64,000 nt of DNA, taken from Tricholoma matsutake. Lineage: Eukaryota; Basidiomycota; Agaricomycetes; Agaricales; Tricholomataceae. The stretch is taken from assembly GCA_026075535.2 (NCBI GenBank), contig AP026550.1, positions 310,001 through 374,000 on the forward strand. The letters run 5' to 3'. The first letter of the stretch is position 1, and each line of letters begins with the position of its first letter. The notes beneath the pieces are model-generated. The model had not been told where the DNA came from. It ran no database searches and saw nothing but the letters and a program-made list of their open reading frames with translations. The position numbers were made by a program, and so were the translations under genes. Below, piece after piece: positions 46,275-57,900 of this stretch.

Positions 46275-46823
46275 TAGTGTTCAAGGGTCCAGTCCATAAG
46301 ACCAGAAAAAGACCAGACACTTAACCGAACTTAACCGCAAGAGACTGAACTGTCGGTCTCGGTTCACCCAATGTTGGGGTCAGTTTGGTTGTTGGTTAAT
46401 CACTTTTGTAAACTCATGAGACCTGATGTAAGACCAGTTGAAACCAGTGTTAACCGGTCTTTTAGACTACTAGATATATAGTATAAGTCAGGTACAAAAT
46501 ACAGGAATAAGTATATAAAAGTATATAAAAGAACAAAATATAAACACTGCTATTACTACTTATAGTATATTTACATAGAGGGGAACAAGCCCAGGGGAAA
46601 AGGAGTCACTTGGGTGGGTAACTTATATACTCTGTGGCTGCGCAGGGACCATATGGTCATGTTTGTGCTCCCAAAAACAAAGTGGCACCATTTGCCAAAT
46701 GACTTCCCACGTCTACCACCACAACATCAATTATGCCTCATCACCACCCTGGTCCACAACCATGACAATGCAAACCAACGAACAACAAAGCAGGGGGCCC
46801 TAGCTATGTTTGGGCCCCCTAAG

Positions 46824-46885
46824 GTATGTTTTTATAGTTTACTTCTTCTTTCTTTTACTAATTACCTGTTTTTCTTCATTTTTAG
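46824..46885 (+). other. Intron-like module 2
   Basis: GTATGTTTTTA...TTTTTAG, 62 nt, branch-like TTACTAAT. Homologous to the modules at 45517 and 47252; preceded by TTTGGGCCCCCTA. Confidence 0.5.
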
Positions 46886-46950
46886 GTTTATGCATCTTGG
46901 TAACTACACCACCCATCCACCAAACAATGCACACAGGCCCTGCACCATTG

Positions 46951-47771
46951 CTGCAAGCCTCTGCTCACAGGGTGGCAATGGGCCTCTTTCTGGTCCATGA
47001 CAACCACATCCAATATCAGCACCCGATGCTGTTGCTGCAAGCCTCTGCTTGCAGGGCAGCAACAGCCCTTTCCTGGACGATGATGACTGCCAACGACAAA
47101 TAGCGGGGATGACGACAACTGCCAATGATGAATAGGGGGGATGATGAATAGGGGGGATGATGAATAGGGGGGATGATGAATAGCAGGGACAACAACGGCG
47201 ATGAATAAGGGGGGACCAAACGACAAACTAGCATCGTTTGGGCCCCCTAGGGTATGTTTTTAAAGCTTACTTCTTCTTTATTTTACTAACTACTTGTTTT
47301 TCTTCATTATTAGGTTTTTGCATCTTGATAACGATGCCACCCACCCATCAAACGATGCACACAATCCTGGTGCTGCCATTGCGAGCCTCTGCTCACAGGG
47401 TGGCAATGGCCCTTTCCTGGACAATGATGACTGCCGATGCCACATCACACAGCACCACCACCCTGCCCACGAGCCACTGCTCATAGGGGGAGATGGAGGT
47501 GCTGATGTCAAATAGCAGGGACAACAAATCAGGGGGGATGACAACAACGAATCAGGAGGACAACAACAACACATCGCAGGGGGGACAAAGATGACAAATT
47601 GCAGGAATGACAAAGATGAACCACAGGGACAACAACAACAAATCAAAGGGATGACGAACAAGACAATGACCCCCCTTGATACAAATGTGACAGTGGGGCA
47701 ATTTTCTTATCTCATTCTTTTTCTTTTTCTTTCGGTTTCTTAGCAACACCGCTGTGAGCAACTGCTCACAG
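46951..47771 (+). repeat. Dispersed CTGNRAGC-NNCT-GCTYRCAG hairpins
   Basis: Copies at 46951-46970, 47035-47054, 47379-47398, 47467-47486 and 47752-47771 (others at 44115, 45409 and 45641). Stems vary in step: CTGCAAGC/GCTTGCAG, CTGTGAGC/GCTCACAG, CTGCGAGC/GCTCGCAG, loops CTCT, AACT, CACT. One or two copies have mismatches. Confidence 0.6.
47252..47313 (+). other. Intron-like module 3
   Basis: GTATGTTTTTA...ATTATTAG, 62 nt, branch-like TTACTAAC. Exon-like flanks GGGCCCCCTAG before and GTTTTTGCATCTTG after match module 2. Confidence 0.5.
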
Positions 47772-47975
47772 GGTGTAAATATAATTAGTTTTATTTACTA
47801 TATAATGTAATTTAGTTTGACTCAAAAAAACAGCCCAAAGACCAGTTAAAACCAGTCTTTTTGGGTTGTGGTCTTGATACTTTGAGCATCCATTTGGACC
47901 AGTTCTGGTCCATGGTTGACCCCCCTTGGGGTCAAAAAACTGGACCAAACCAGACCCTTAAACACTAGGTGGATC

Positions 47976-49288
47976 CCTTCCTCAGTTCTTTAACAGCTCG
48001 GGCAACAACATCCTTGTGTAAACCGCTATGGTTTGCACAACAAATGTTGCATAGGATGTCCTGCTCCTTGCCCTGGGGTGCGATGCCTTCCAATGCCTGG
48101 ATGGTGAACAGGTCTGGCTGCAACAACACAATGTCTTGATTGTTATTGCTGCCATCCCCATGGTCTGCATGTCAGGAGAGGGCATCAGTCTTCCCCATGC
48201 TGCGACCCAGATGGTGGTGCAAGGAGAAGTCAAATCTGGATAGATACAGGGACCAATGAGCTTGACAATGGTTCAATTTCTTGGCTGTCATAAAGTACTC
48301 GAGATTATTGTGACCCATCCAAATTTCCACTTTGTGTTGGGCACCCTCCAGGAAGTGTCACCATTCCTCGAGCACGTGCATTATTGCCAACATCTCCTTG
48401 TCATGGATCTTGTAGTTTTGCTCCACAGCACTAAGGCTTTTGGAGTAGAACACAACAGGATGCCACTTCTGGTCCTCCGGAGACTGCTGAGACAACACAG
48501 TGCCTGTCACAAAGTCAGAACTGTTGGCTCCTACACAAAAAGGGCACAAATCATCAGCAAAGGTAAGAATGGGAGCAGAAGGGACCATCTCCTTAAGCTT
48601 TTTGAACACCTCCTGTTGTGCATTATCCCACCTTCATGCCTCCTTTCCTGTCAAGTTGAACAGTGGTCATGCATGATGTGAGAAATCCTTGATAAAACAC
48701 CAATAGAAATTGATGAAGCCCAGGAAAGACTGCACCTCTTTCTTGTTTGTGGGCATTGGCCAAGTCATGACCCCATTCACCTTGATAGGATCCATCTCCA
48801 CCTGACCCTCTGAGATAATCAGGCTGAGGTACTCAATCTTGGTCTTCTCAAACTTGCACTTGTCATGACAAAGGTAGAGTTTGCACTGTCAAAGTCATTC
48901 CAGGACAAGATGTGTGATGTGATGATGCTCTTCAACCATGCGAGTGAAGGTGAGGATGTCATCAAGATAGATACAAGCAATGCCTTTGAGGATGATGTCA
49001 TGGAAGATGTTGTTCATCATGGTCTGAAAGGTGGCAGGACTATTAGTAAGGCCAAAGAACATGACAAGCAGTTCAAAGAGACCACAGTTGGTACAAAAGG
49101 CTGCCTTCCACTCATCTCCCTCCTTTATCCTCACATTATTGTAACCCCAATGGACATCAAGCTTGGTGAAGTATTGGGCTCTATGGAGCTGGTTCACAAG
49201 TTTGGAGATGAGAGGTAATGGGTAGCAATTTTGGACTGTGATGTCATTGAGCCTTCTGTAGTCTTGAACCAGTCGAAGTGAGCCATCC
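47976..49288 (-). pseudogene. Gypsy RT-RNase H of the minus-strand chromodomain element
   Basis: Minus reading: [14 protein letters not shown] near 49280, T-K-L-D-V near 49160, catalytic Y-L-D-D near 48970, thumb, RNase H (A-N-S-S-D-F-V-T-G-T near 48530, Y-S-K-S-L-S-A-V-E-Q-N-Y near 48430, tether R-F-D-F-S-L-H-H near 48230), then the link D-A-L-S, now followed by TGA and His where S-R-R-A-D-H-G is usual (CGA to TGA and CGT to CAT). More TGA codons interrupt near 48340 and 48670. Confidence 0.85.
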
Positions 49289-50111
49289 TGTAAGTCTGGC
49301 CCCACAGACTCACGACATTACAACAAGTTAATTTACATATGCTGCCATTACACACTTCTACAGTGCCGGCACACCACACACATCGCCAACACAACCACCC
49401 TCACTGCCGACACAACCACCAGCAATAGCACAGCCACCTATGGCACATAAACAACTCACCAACACCAGACATACCAATGTCTGTGTTACATCACTACACC
49501 CATGGCATTGGCACAGCCACACACATCACCGACTCAACCACCCTCACCACAGGCACAGCCACTGGTGATAGCATGGCCACCTATGGTGCATAAACAACTC
49601 ACCAACACCAGATATACCAATGTCTGTGTTACAGTGAGTTATGGCCACCCTACACCGCCAACACACTCCCACGGCACTGACACAGCCATACACATTGCCG
49701 ACACAATCACCCTCCCCACCAGTACAGCCACCGGCAAATACAACAACAACAACTGGCAACATGCATCCTGGCAATGGCACCATACATCCTTATCACTCTT
49801 ATATCCACATCCAGCAGTGCTGACATTATCCTATTGATGTGGTACCTTCCTATTATGTGGCTACGCCCGATGCGGCCTTCCCAAATCACACACTATGCTT
49901 GATGCAGCCTTTTTCTTACACGGTCAACCTTTTTCTTATATATTACTTATTTTTTATTTCTTAACCTTCATTCCTACTTCCATGCAACAAAGGTATAGTA
50001 ACTTCCTATTCTTTTATTTGTAGTAATTTATGGTTCCTACTTCCATGCAACAAAGATAAATTGATCCTGTCTTTTAGTAAACCTAAGTCTAGTGTAGGCT
50101 GCCAAACTCGG
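49289..50111. repeat. Insertion with 143-bp tandem repeats inside RT
   Basis: 823 bp between two CATCC words (49284-49288, 50112-50116) that splits the RT N-terminus of the minus-strand Gypsy. Rich in CACAACCACC. A 143-bp unit repeats (CAACACCAG.TATACCAATG at 49461 and 49604) with a partial third copy. TTCCATGCAACAAAG occurs at 49978 and 50046. No coding; type unclear. Confidence 0.5.
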
Positions 50112-50116
50112 CATCC

Positions 50117-50696
50117 TTCCACACCCTTCTTCTTGACAAAGAAAAAGGGAGAGGCCATGGGTGACTTCAATGGTTGAGTATCCAGAGGCCAGGTGCTTGT
50201 TGATGAACTGGTCAAGCTGTTGCTGTTCTTCAGGAGAGAGAGGATAGACCTTGCAGGATGAAGGGGTTGCACTGAGGGTGAGTTTGATCACATGATCCCA
50301 CAGCTTGCGCACAGGGAGAGAGTTGAATGATTCCTTGGAGAACATGTCCCCAAACTCATGGAGATGAGGAAGCAAGGAATCAGTAGAGGATTTAGCAGCA
50401 TTGTTTTTGTGGAAGGTCTCGGCGAGGTGTTGGGATATGTTCAATGTAGCACACACCTTGTGCGATGGATGAATCGCAGTGTAGAAAATCCGATCACCTT
50501 CCTCCACTTCCTCTGGCTCCTCCTCATCATCATCTGAGTCCAGCATCAGATCAGGAACCTGCTCTAACTCCACATCAGGTACAGGCAGGGGTCCGGCATG
50601 ACACTTCCGAGTGCATTGTACTGAGGCCCTTTGTCCACAGTGTTTTTGTCTGGCTTCTGTGAAACAAGTGCAACAGTGGGATGGACACTGGCTCAT
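50117..50696 (-). pseudogene. Gypsy protease-RT linker and RT start
   Basis: Minus strand: Acidic E-E-E-P-E-E-V-E-E-G-D region (about 50510), then L-P-H-L-H-E-F-G-D-M-F near 50370, V-Y-P-L-S-P-E-E-Q near 50240, G-Y-S-T-I-E (50190; expected P-S-x-S), and F-F-V-K-K-K before the insertion. Continues the protease region upstream through one TGA at about 50738. Confidence 0.75.
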
Positions 50697-50738
50697 TGTA
50701 ATCTCCCTGGTACACCAGTTGACCTCTGGGTTATGGTC

Positions 50739-51275
50739 TCAAAGCCATGGGTAGCCCAAGATCACCTTCTGCTTTCCTAACTGAGTGACAGCAGAAAGGG
50801 CATGCTCACTATGATCTTTGTAATGGAGGACCAGGTCTACAACCTCTTGGATGGCACCAGCTTCATTTGGGGACCCATCCACATTATAAACAGGTATTGG
50901 ATGCAAGAGTAAGTGAGTATTCAGGTGATGTTGTTGTGTGAGATGGGCATCAATGAAGAGACCAGTTGCACCAGAGTCCAGGAGTGCAGAGACACCAAGT
51001 ATCTGTCCAGTGTCAGTAGTCTGTAGTTCAATTGCTAGGTTCCAGGAATGTGTAGAGGGAGTGGATGCAACAATATATTTGTGTGGTAGTTTGTGCTCCC
51101 ATGATTTAATTCTGGGGTGTGGGGTGGAGGGAGAGATAGGAAGAGCAGGTACATCTTCAGCCAACTTCGAGGGGTCAGAGAGGGGAACAGTCATGGAATT
51201 AGATTCATCCTCTGTGGATTCAACTGACAAAACTTCAAAGTGGTTATGGACAGGCAGCAAGGGCATACAATTCAC
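50739..51275 (-). pseudogene. Gypsy protease of the minus-strand chromodomain element
   Basis: Retropepsin-like: A-L-L-D-S-G-A-T-G-L-F-I-D near 50980 keeps the catalytic D-S-G, then V-Y-N-V-D-G-S-P-N near 50890 and I-L-G-Y-P-W-L near 50750, one of the usual ends. 178 codons open. The following codon is TGA where Arg is usual. Confidence 0.8.
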
Positions 51276-51282
51276 TTGCTGT

Positions 51283-51859
51283 GAATAGAAAAATCCCGCT
51301 CCTCTACAACTTCTGACTTGATCTCCTCTGCAATATGATCCTTCACTTCCTTGACATCTACAAGCACCAACAGGTCCTGGAGGAGTTCATCTCACCCCTG
51401 AGGGGTGAGAATGTGGATATACTGACAATGGGGACATACTCTGGCCATGTGCCCAGTTTCCCCACAGCGGTAGCAGAGATCCAACCTACCTGTGCAACTA
51501 TGGGCTGCATCAACATCCATTGGTATAGGGGCACTGACAGCTGGTGCAGGAGTCTGATGGACAGGAATGGGGTTAGGGTGGGGGAGGGTTTGATTGAAGG
51601 TGTAGGGCACATGAGTGGTAGTTGGAGCATGAAATGCAGCATTAAATGCCGCATTTGTGAGTCAGTTCTCATCACAGAGTGAAACAGCCTTATACCAAGC
51701 ATAGATATCATCATCTGCTGGGTGCCCTTCCAACATCTGTGCAATCTGGTCCTGAATCTCTCAATTGAGGCCCCGTTGGAACTTCACCACCACTGGTAGC
51801 CCACTCCCATATCCTGCCATGTCCTAAACTCATCAATATAATTGTCCATGGATTGACAT
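51283..51859 (-). pseudogene. Gypsy gag C-terminal part with zinc knuckle, truncated
   Basis: Minus strand: C-terminal capsid piece (about 51850-51750), then P-M-D-V-D-A and the knuckle CYRCGETGHMARVC near 51475. Its 5' side ends at 51860 against an LTR of a different Gypsy, so most of gag and the 5' LTR are gone. Confidence 0.75.
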
Positions 51860-52881
51860 TGATGATACTCAACCCAGAAACCCAAACAAAACCCACAAAT
51901 AGGCCTTGGATGGTATAACACGAGTTAGAGGAAGGGTGCAAGGTGGTACAAATATCACCACTGTTAACCAAGAGTGGGGGACCAAAGTTTGAAGAGGTTC
52001 AATGAGATTCGTTGAAGTTCAAAGGGGTACAAAGTTCTGCGAAGTGGTCCGATAAAGGTTCAAAGATGTTTGAGAAAGTTTGAAGGAGTTTGAAAGAGTT
52101 TGAGGAAGTTTGAGAGGTTTGTAGAGAATGAGAATAGTTTCGAAAGACAATGAAGATAGATGATAGTGATGTGCAAAGGTCTTGAGAGGAGATAGACAAT
52201 GGACAATAGTTTCAAAAAGCTAGTATGGAATTTTTGAAGAAGTTCACGGTAACCTGCTAAACTTCAGGACTAAGACAATGGTGCTTGGACTCAAGAGAAT
52301 TACTCTTGAATCAGACGATAGAGATGAGAAGACAATGTATTCTGTCCTTCTAGGTAGCTAGTACAAGGCTATATAAGTTTTGAGAGATAGTACTAAAAAG
52401 GAAATAGAACATGAGGACTATGTGAGGCAAGATATAAAACAATAAAGAACTTTCCAAATCAGAAAATAAATGAGAAATGATGAGAAGGGAAACATGTAGA
52501 GTCACAATATATCAAGGGTACCTGTCCTATTGATCCAATATATCATCAAAATGTCAAATGCCACAATCACATTCTAAAAGTGTGTTGTCATATCTCCTCA
52601 TGTCCGGTGGTGCTCGATATGCAACACACTAACTTGTGCAAGGTGTGCTGCATGTGTCTGAAGGGTGGTGTGATAGGCATACAGCGGCCAAAGGTATTCG
52701 AGGTGCTGCAAAGTTGTTTGAACTCATTCAAAGTGTTGCAAAGTTGTTCAAAGTTGTTCAAAGTGTCATGAAAAAACTTTGAGAAAGGTTCATAAAGTTC
52801 ATAAGTGTTTGAAGTGTTGTGGGCATTGACTGTAATATGTGTAAACATTTTCTGAGCTGAATCCACGAAGTGGACCTATCA
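51860..52881 (-). repeat. 3' LTR of the minus-strand Gypsy with antisense gene
   Basis: 1022 bp. On the minus strand it starts TGATAGGTCCAC after a polypurine tract and ends GTATCATCA. Aligns with 60493-61472 and, inverted, with 14232-15221. Contains a CTTTG/CAAAG-rich half. Confidence 0.85.
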
Positions 52882-52893
52882 TCCTCCCCCTTA
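52882..52893 (-). promoter_or_regulatory. Polypurine tract (minus strand)
   Basis: TCCTCCCCCTTA on the plus strand, i.e. TAAGGGGGAGGA on the minus strand, touching the 3' LTR. Confidence 0.75.
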
Positions 52894-53029
52894 CTGAAAT
52901 CCTGACTATCCCAGTCAGCCAATCAGAGACACATGATGATCATGCAGTCATGTTGAAAATATAAATGAGGTTCGAAAAACTTCCCATTCTTCTTCATCAA
53001 CTCCTACATCTTCAATACTCGCTCCCATC

Positions 53030-54698
53030 ATGTCTCTCCTTGCTGATCTCAACAATGAAGTACTCAATTACATGAAATCAATGCCCGAATGCACTGTTGC
53101 TGAAGATTCAGATTTCAAAGTATGGGGGAAGGTGTTTTGTGAGAAGATAGTAAGTTTTTGAGTTTGTTTTACTGTTTGAGGGGGCTAAAGCATTTTGTTT
53201 AGGCTGAATATGACGAGCTAGCAGACGATCTGAGTGAGGAACGCAACCCAGCCATCCATGATGTCATCATTGAGGTCATTGAGCTCTTCAAGCCATTGGC
53301 ACATTGCAAGTGGCTGGAGTGGGGCAGGGAGCTTTTGTTCTTGGAATTGCGCAATGAGGTGAAGTGGGAAATGCAGGAGGAAGAGGCAAAATGGATTTGG
53401 GAGGAAGAGGAAGCGGTTTGACAAGTGGAAGAAGATGCACAATGGGTGGCAGCAGCTGCAAAGAAATCCAGGCTTGATGATCAGAAGGTGGCACTTGTTG
53501 AGGCTCAAAAAATGGTTCTGGGTGAATTTTGCACAAAGACTCTTTCAAAGGAGGATCTGCAGCGGCAAAACATGGAGCTGGGGGCAAAGGCAAAGGCAAT
53601 TGAGCAGGATGAGGCAGAAGGCAAGGACAAAAAAGAAGAGAACAAGCCCAAAAAGGTGGAGGAGCTGCCTGTAATCAGGATACAAAAACTAGTGTTTCAA
53701 GGTCCAGTTGGGTTGCAGTCTTTTGCAGTCTTTTTAAAATTTAAACTGCCTCCTACTACCTCAAACAATGAGACAAAATCATGAAAAGATTTGAGCAGAT
53801 AGATCTGGCCAAAGACCGGGGGGTCATCTCTGGAACATAAGGATTCTGGTCAGTGATTGTCAATATAATCACAAATTTAATCATGGATAGAGAAGTGAAA
53901 ATAATGGGGGGTCCTCTCTTTGATGAAATGATTTCATCCAGTCATTGCTGAGATACAGCAAAACAGCAAAAGACCGGACCTTGAAACACTAACAAAAATG
54001 GAAGGTCATCGCCTTAGAAACTGATGAGGATGAAGTGGATGAGTTGGAGGAGGATGGTTTAGAGGTCAAACAGGCAAAGTTTGTGAGTACCAATCTACTT
54101 GATTTTGCAGGGCCAGTAAGTGTTTTAAATTATTTCTGTATTTTTTGAACTATTGACAAATTCAATTTGTAGTGTGATCAATGCACTGGGTTCAAGTCCC
54201 AACCAACATGTATTGTTGAGGAGGGGGCCCCAAAGTGCATGAAGTGCACTCAAGAAGTGCAGGGGTGCTATCCAGATGGAGTTTTGAGGAGGGGGCTTCA
54301 GAAGGGCAAGGCAGCAAAGGTTGGGGCAACAAAGAGTGGGGGTTTGAAATGGGCAACACACCCGAAACCAGGTATGAAAGTCGTTCAAAATAATCTCGTA
54401 GTGTTTGCTAACCAATTTCTTGGATCGTGAAGTGCCTTGAATCTGCGTTGTGGGCCCCATCAAGGAAGTCAAACTGATCATGGGACCTTCGAAACCAGTG
54501 AAGGAGAGAAAGAGGGTGTCGAAGGCAAAGGCAAAGGCAAAGGCAAAGGAGGTCCATGGGTTTGAGGGGGCTGAGGCTGTGGATGAGGAGTGGGCAATGT
54601 GTTGCCAGATCCTCACAAAGAAATTGGCAGGCATGAAGGTCAAATTGGAGGTCCTATGTAGGCAGATAGAAGTGGTGGAGGAAATGTTGGAGGGATAA
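53030..54698 (+). pseudogene. Antisense Gypsy-borne gene with coiled coil and Zn2Cys6-like cluster
   Basis: Four exons: 53030-53149, 53203-54082 (holding a hAT-like insert), 54173-54371 and 54433-54698; introns of 53, 90 and 61 nt with GT..AG; phases agree once the insert and one duplication are left out. Order: short N-terminus, a Glu/Lys/Ala-rich coiled coil (about 53320-53640), an acidic stretch (E-T-D-E-D-E-V-D-E-L-E-E-D), a cysteine cluster CX2CX8CX8CX2CX6C at 54173-54268 close to the fungal Zn2Cys6 pattern, a Lys-rich KAKAKAKAK (from a GGCAAA repeat, 54525), and a C-terminal helix. In-frame TGA at 53419 and 54437 (Arg context). A DNA-binding regulator is plausible but unproven. Confidence 0.7.
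53690..53991. mobile_element. TAGTGTTT-family hAT-like element, 302 bp
   Basis: Inverted ends TAGTGTTTCAAGGTCC (right end reverse-complemented agrees over 16 bases), flanked by ACAAAAAC (53682-53689) and ACAAAAAT (53992-53999). Lies inside exon 2 of the antisense gene, whose frame is continuous across the empty site. Non-autonomous. Confidence 0.85.
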
Positions 54699-54939
54699 AA
54701 AAACTTTGTAGCTTTTTTCTTTTTGCAATTTTAAATTTTGTGAGTCTTGAAAAGTAGGGATAAGAAAAGTAAAAGAAATAGAGAAAATAAGGGAAAGGCT
54801 CATTAGATCATCATGGCCAAAAAACCCTTTTTTGGAGTTTGCATGACCACACTATAATGCAATATTGTGACTTGTATTGTACACTAAAAGAAATCAAAAT
54901 CATAGGTAAGTAATCGCAAACAAGGAAAAGAGAATAATT

Positions 54940-57900
54940 AATTGTCTTCGAAGTCCAGAATGTCTTCAGGAATATCTTCGTCAATGTCCAAAGTTTTTCA
55001 TAGTGTTTCAAGACGTTCTGAGGCGATGTCAAGGAAGTTTGGAGGCAGTGGAATCGATTTTCAAGCTAAGTATGGCAGAAGTCGAAATGCAGCAATGGGC
55101 TGGTGGAGTACTGATCCATTGAGTTCACAAAGGATGTAGGCTCCTCCATAGTTTCAATTGATGATGATGAGGGGACCTAAGTATTGGAGTCGCATCTTGT
55201 GGTTGAGGGACTTCTCGATCTGTGTGTTTCAAAGTAGCACTAAATCACCTTTTGCAAAGTTGTAGTCTTTGACAGTCTGCTGGTGAACTTGTTCGAATCA
55301 TTTTGCAGCTTCAAGAGAACCTTTGAATAAAGAATTTTGAGGTCAATCAAATGTTTTTGCAAAGCAATAGCTTGTCATGCGATAAGATCGGTTGTCGAGA
55401 GTATTGAATTCAGAGGGGGTTGCAAATACATAGCTTTGGAGATGTCAAGTGGGATGAGGGGATGCAATCCTGTAACTGCAAAGTAAGGAGAACAACCTAT
55501 GCATCTATGAACCATAACTCGTTCTGCCCAAAACACAGAGTGTGCTCTGGCCAACCATTTGCTCTGATCTCCATTGACTGCTTTGAATAGTGATTGTTTA
55601 ACATCAAAGTGGGCTCATTCAATGAGTCCATTAGCATGAGAATTGTATCTGCTAATTTGGATGTGGTTAATATGGTATTGTTTCATGAGATACTCCATTG
55701 CTGTGACAAATGTGGAACCTTTATCAGTGACAATTTTGTATAGAGATCCCCATTGACAAATGATGTCTTTGAAGATCCAGTCACCGAGTGTTGTGGCATT
55801 TTTGCATCGAAGCTTTTGCCATTCTGGATAGGCTGTTAATGAACATCGACCTTGAATGATATACTTAAATCCATTTGATGGGGGCATTTGCATTGTGTCG
55901 ATGTAGACTTTGCCAAAAAGTGGTGCTGGTGTTGCAACTGTAGGTGGGATAAGAAGATTTCAAGTTTGTCAAATCTGACAGAGCTGGCAGGTACGGATAA
56001 ACCATGCAATGTCAGCTTTCATGTTAGGCCACCAAAATTGTAGGGTAATGACAGATTTTGTAGCAAAAATCATCTTGTGACCAATATCATCGTGTGCTGC
56101 ACAAATTATCTTGAGATGACGTTCAGGGATTGTGATGATCTTGTGAGCTCCATGGGAGTCCTTTCTCCATAGTTTGCCTGAATTTAAGAAATCAGTGCAA
56201 TATTGGACAAAAGTAGCATATTCAGAATCCAATAAGTCTGGGGGTCATACCAAATCATCTAACCATTTTCGAATGCAAAGTAATCATTTGTCATCCTTTT
56301 TTGCATTGTTCATTCATGGCACGTCATTGTAGGTAAAATCCTCCCCCTTACTGAAATCTGAGGAGAGGGTGAGTGTCAAAATTCATTGGGAGGAGAAGGG
56401 GCATGTTGTGATAGGATTGATATGATGTACAAAACTGTGAAGACGGTCTATCCAGTCTCTGAATTCTTCTTCTACTTCAATATCATCATCTTCCGATTGT
56501 TGAGGATGTCATGAAAGACTGTCTGGTCCATGGTGTGTACCTGCAACATGGACTAGCCTGAAGTGGAAGGTTAGGATCGAAGCACTCCATCGAACTCCAA
56601 TAGTTCCTAAGAATGCTTTAACTTTGGTAAGGCTTTGACAAGGTCCCCATTTGCTAACTGCTTCAATGCAAGTAGGATTGGCCATACAACCTTCAATGTT
56701 GCATTGATGCCCTAAAATGATTATTTCAGGGACACAAAGATAGAGTTTGGGACCTGAAAATGTTCCTCCGCAATACTTCATGCATTGGACAATGTGATTC
56801 AAATTCTCGAAATGCTCCCAGATGAAGCGTTGAATGCCTGGGTTGTCAGTGATTGTTTTGTAAGATCCACCGATCATTCAATATTCCAATTTTGGACCCT
56901 TAACTGGTGTGTCATTGATGTAAGGGATCATGATATGAGGGACTTTGGGTTGTAGGATGAGTGTAACGTCATCATGTAAGATTGGAACCAACTTCATCCA
57001 ACCCATTAGTAGGGTGACGATTTGAAGCACGCCAAACAGAGTCTGGAAAGTCATTAGATCTTGCGAAGATTTGGCTACTAGCCTTTTGTTGAATGCAACA
57101 TATAAGTCTAACATTCCACCACAAGCACATCCCCCAAACTGTTCAGCCAAATGCTCAGAGATCAGGATGATGCCAGAGTGCTAAATCATTACTTGGTTTA
57201 GTGGCTTGAGACTGTGGACTATTTGAAGCAATTTTGAATCTTTCTTTGCAATGCAAAACCATTGTGATTGATACGACAAGTTTGATGACTCATATACTCC
57301 TGCTTCTATCTTCTTCTTCAGCATTTTGCAGATCTGTTTGTACAGACCAGGAGGTATAGGGATATTATGTTCAACCCAGGGAGTGTGAGGCATGACAGGG
57401 AATTTGATAGGAGGGAAGAAATCGGGTTGAAAGCTTCCTTGTTTGTTTTCGGTCCATGCGAACCCCATTTCTTGGTTTCAGATAACATTGTGCATGAGGA
57501 TTTGTTCTTCTGGCCATAGGAAATCACCAGGCTGATTTTTGTTGATAATAGCTTTTCATTTGAGTGAATATCGGGGAGATGGGATAAACAATGGGGGATG
57601 AGGATTGAGTTTTGGCATATTTTCGAGGGGATCACCAGTGATATTTTGAATAATGTGAAATCGATCTGGTAGGTCTGTAATAACTGGTTGAACTTTCTGT
57701 GTGACTGGTTTGTATTTTTTCTTTGGAGCTGCAAAGATTGGGTATAGAGAGTTGGCTGACAAAACATTGGGAGGGGAAATGATAGTAGAATCGCGCATAG
57801 GGATGGCCATCGAGACCGATAAAAATGTTGCATACTGGTGACTAGCCATTAAATATAAGTTCACAAGAATCAAGAAAAAGGAAGGAGTTTTCAAAGAGTT

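Larger units (their letters stand above)
46275..47967. mobile_element. TAGTGTTT-family hAT-like element, complete (1.7 kb)
   Basis: 1693 bp with inverted ends TAGTGTTCAAGGGTCCAG / TAGTGTTTAAGGGTCTGG (right, reverse-complemented) and an exact 8-bp duplication GGTGGATC (46267-46274, 47968-47975). Host integrase reading is continuous across the empty site. No transposase. Contains two intron-like modules (46824-46885, 47252-47313) and five copies of a hairpin with an N-N-C-T loop. Confidence 0.85.

Noticed and set aside
46810..47486. Two similar 80-100 codon ORFs starting MGPL.YVF
   Set aside because: They read through the intron-like modules; similarity reflects DNA homology of the repeats.
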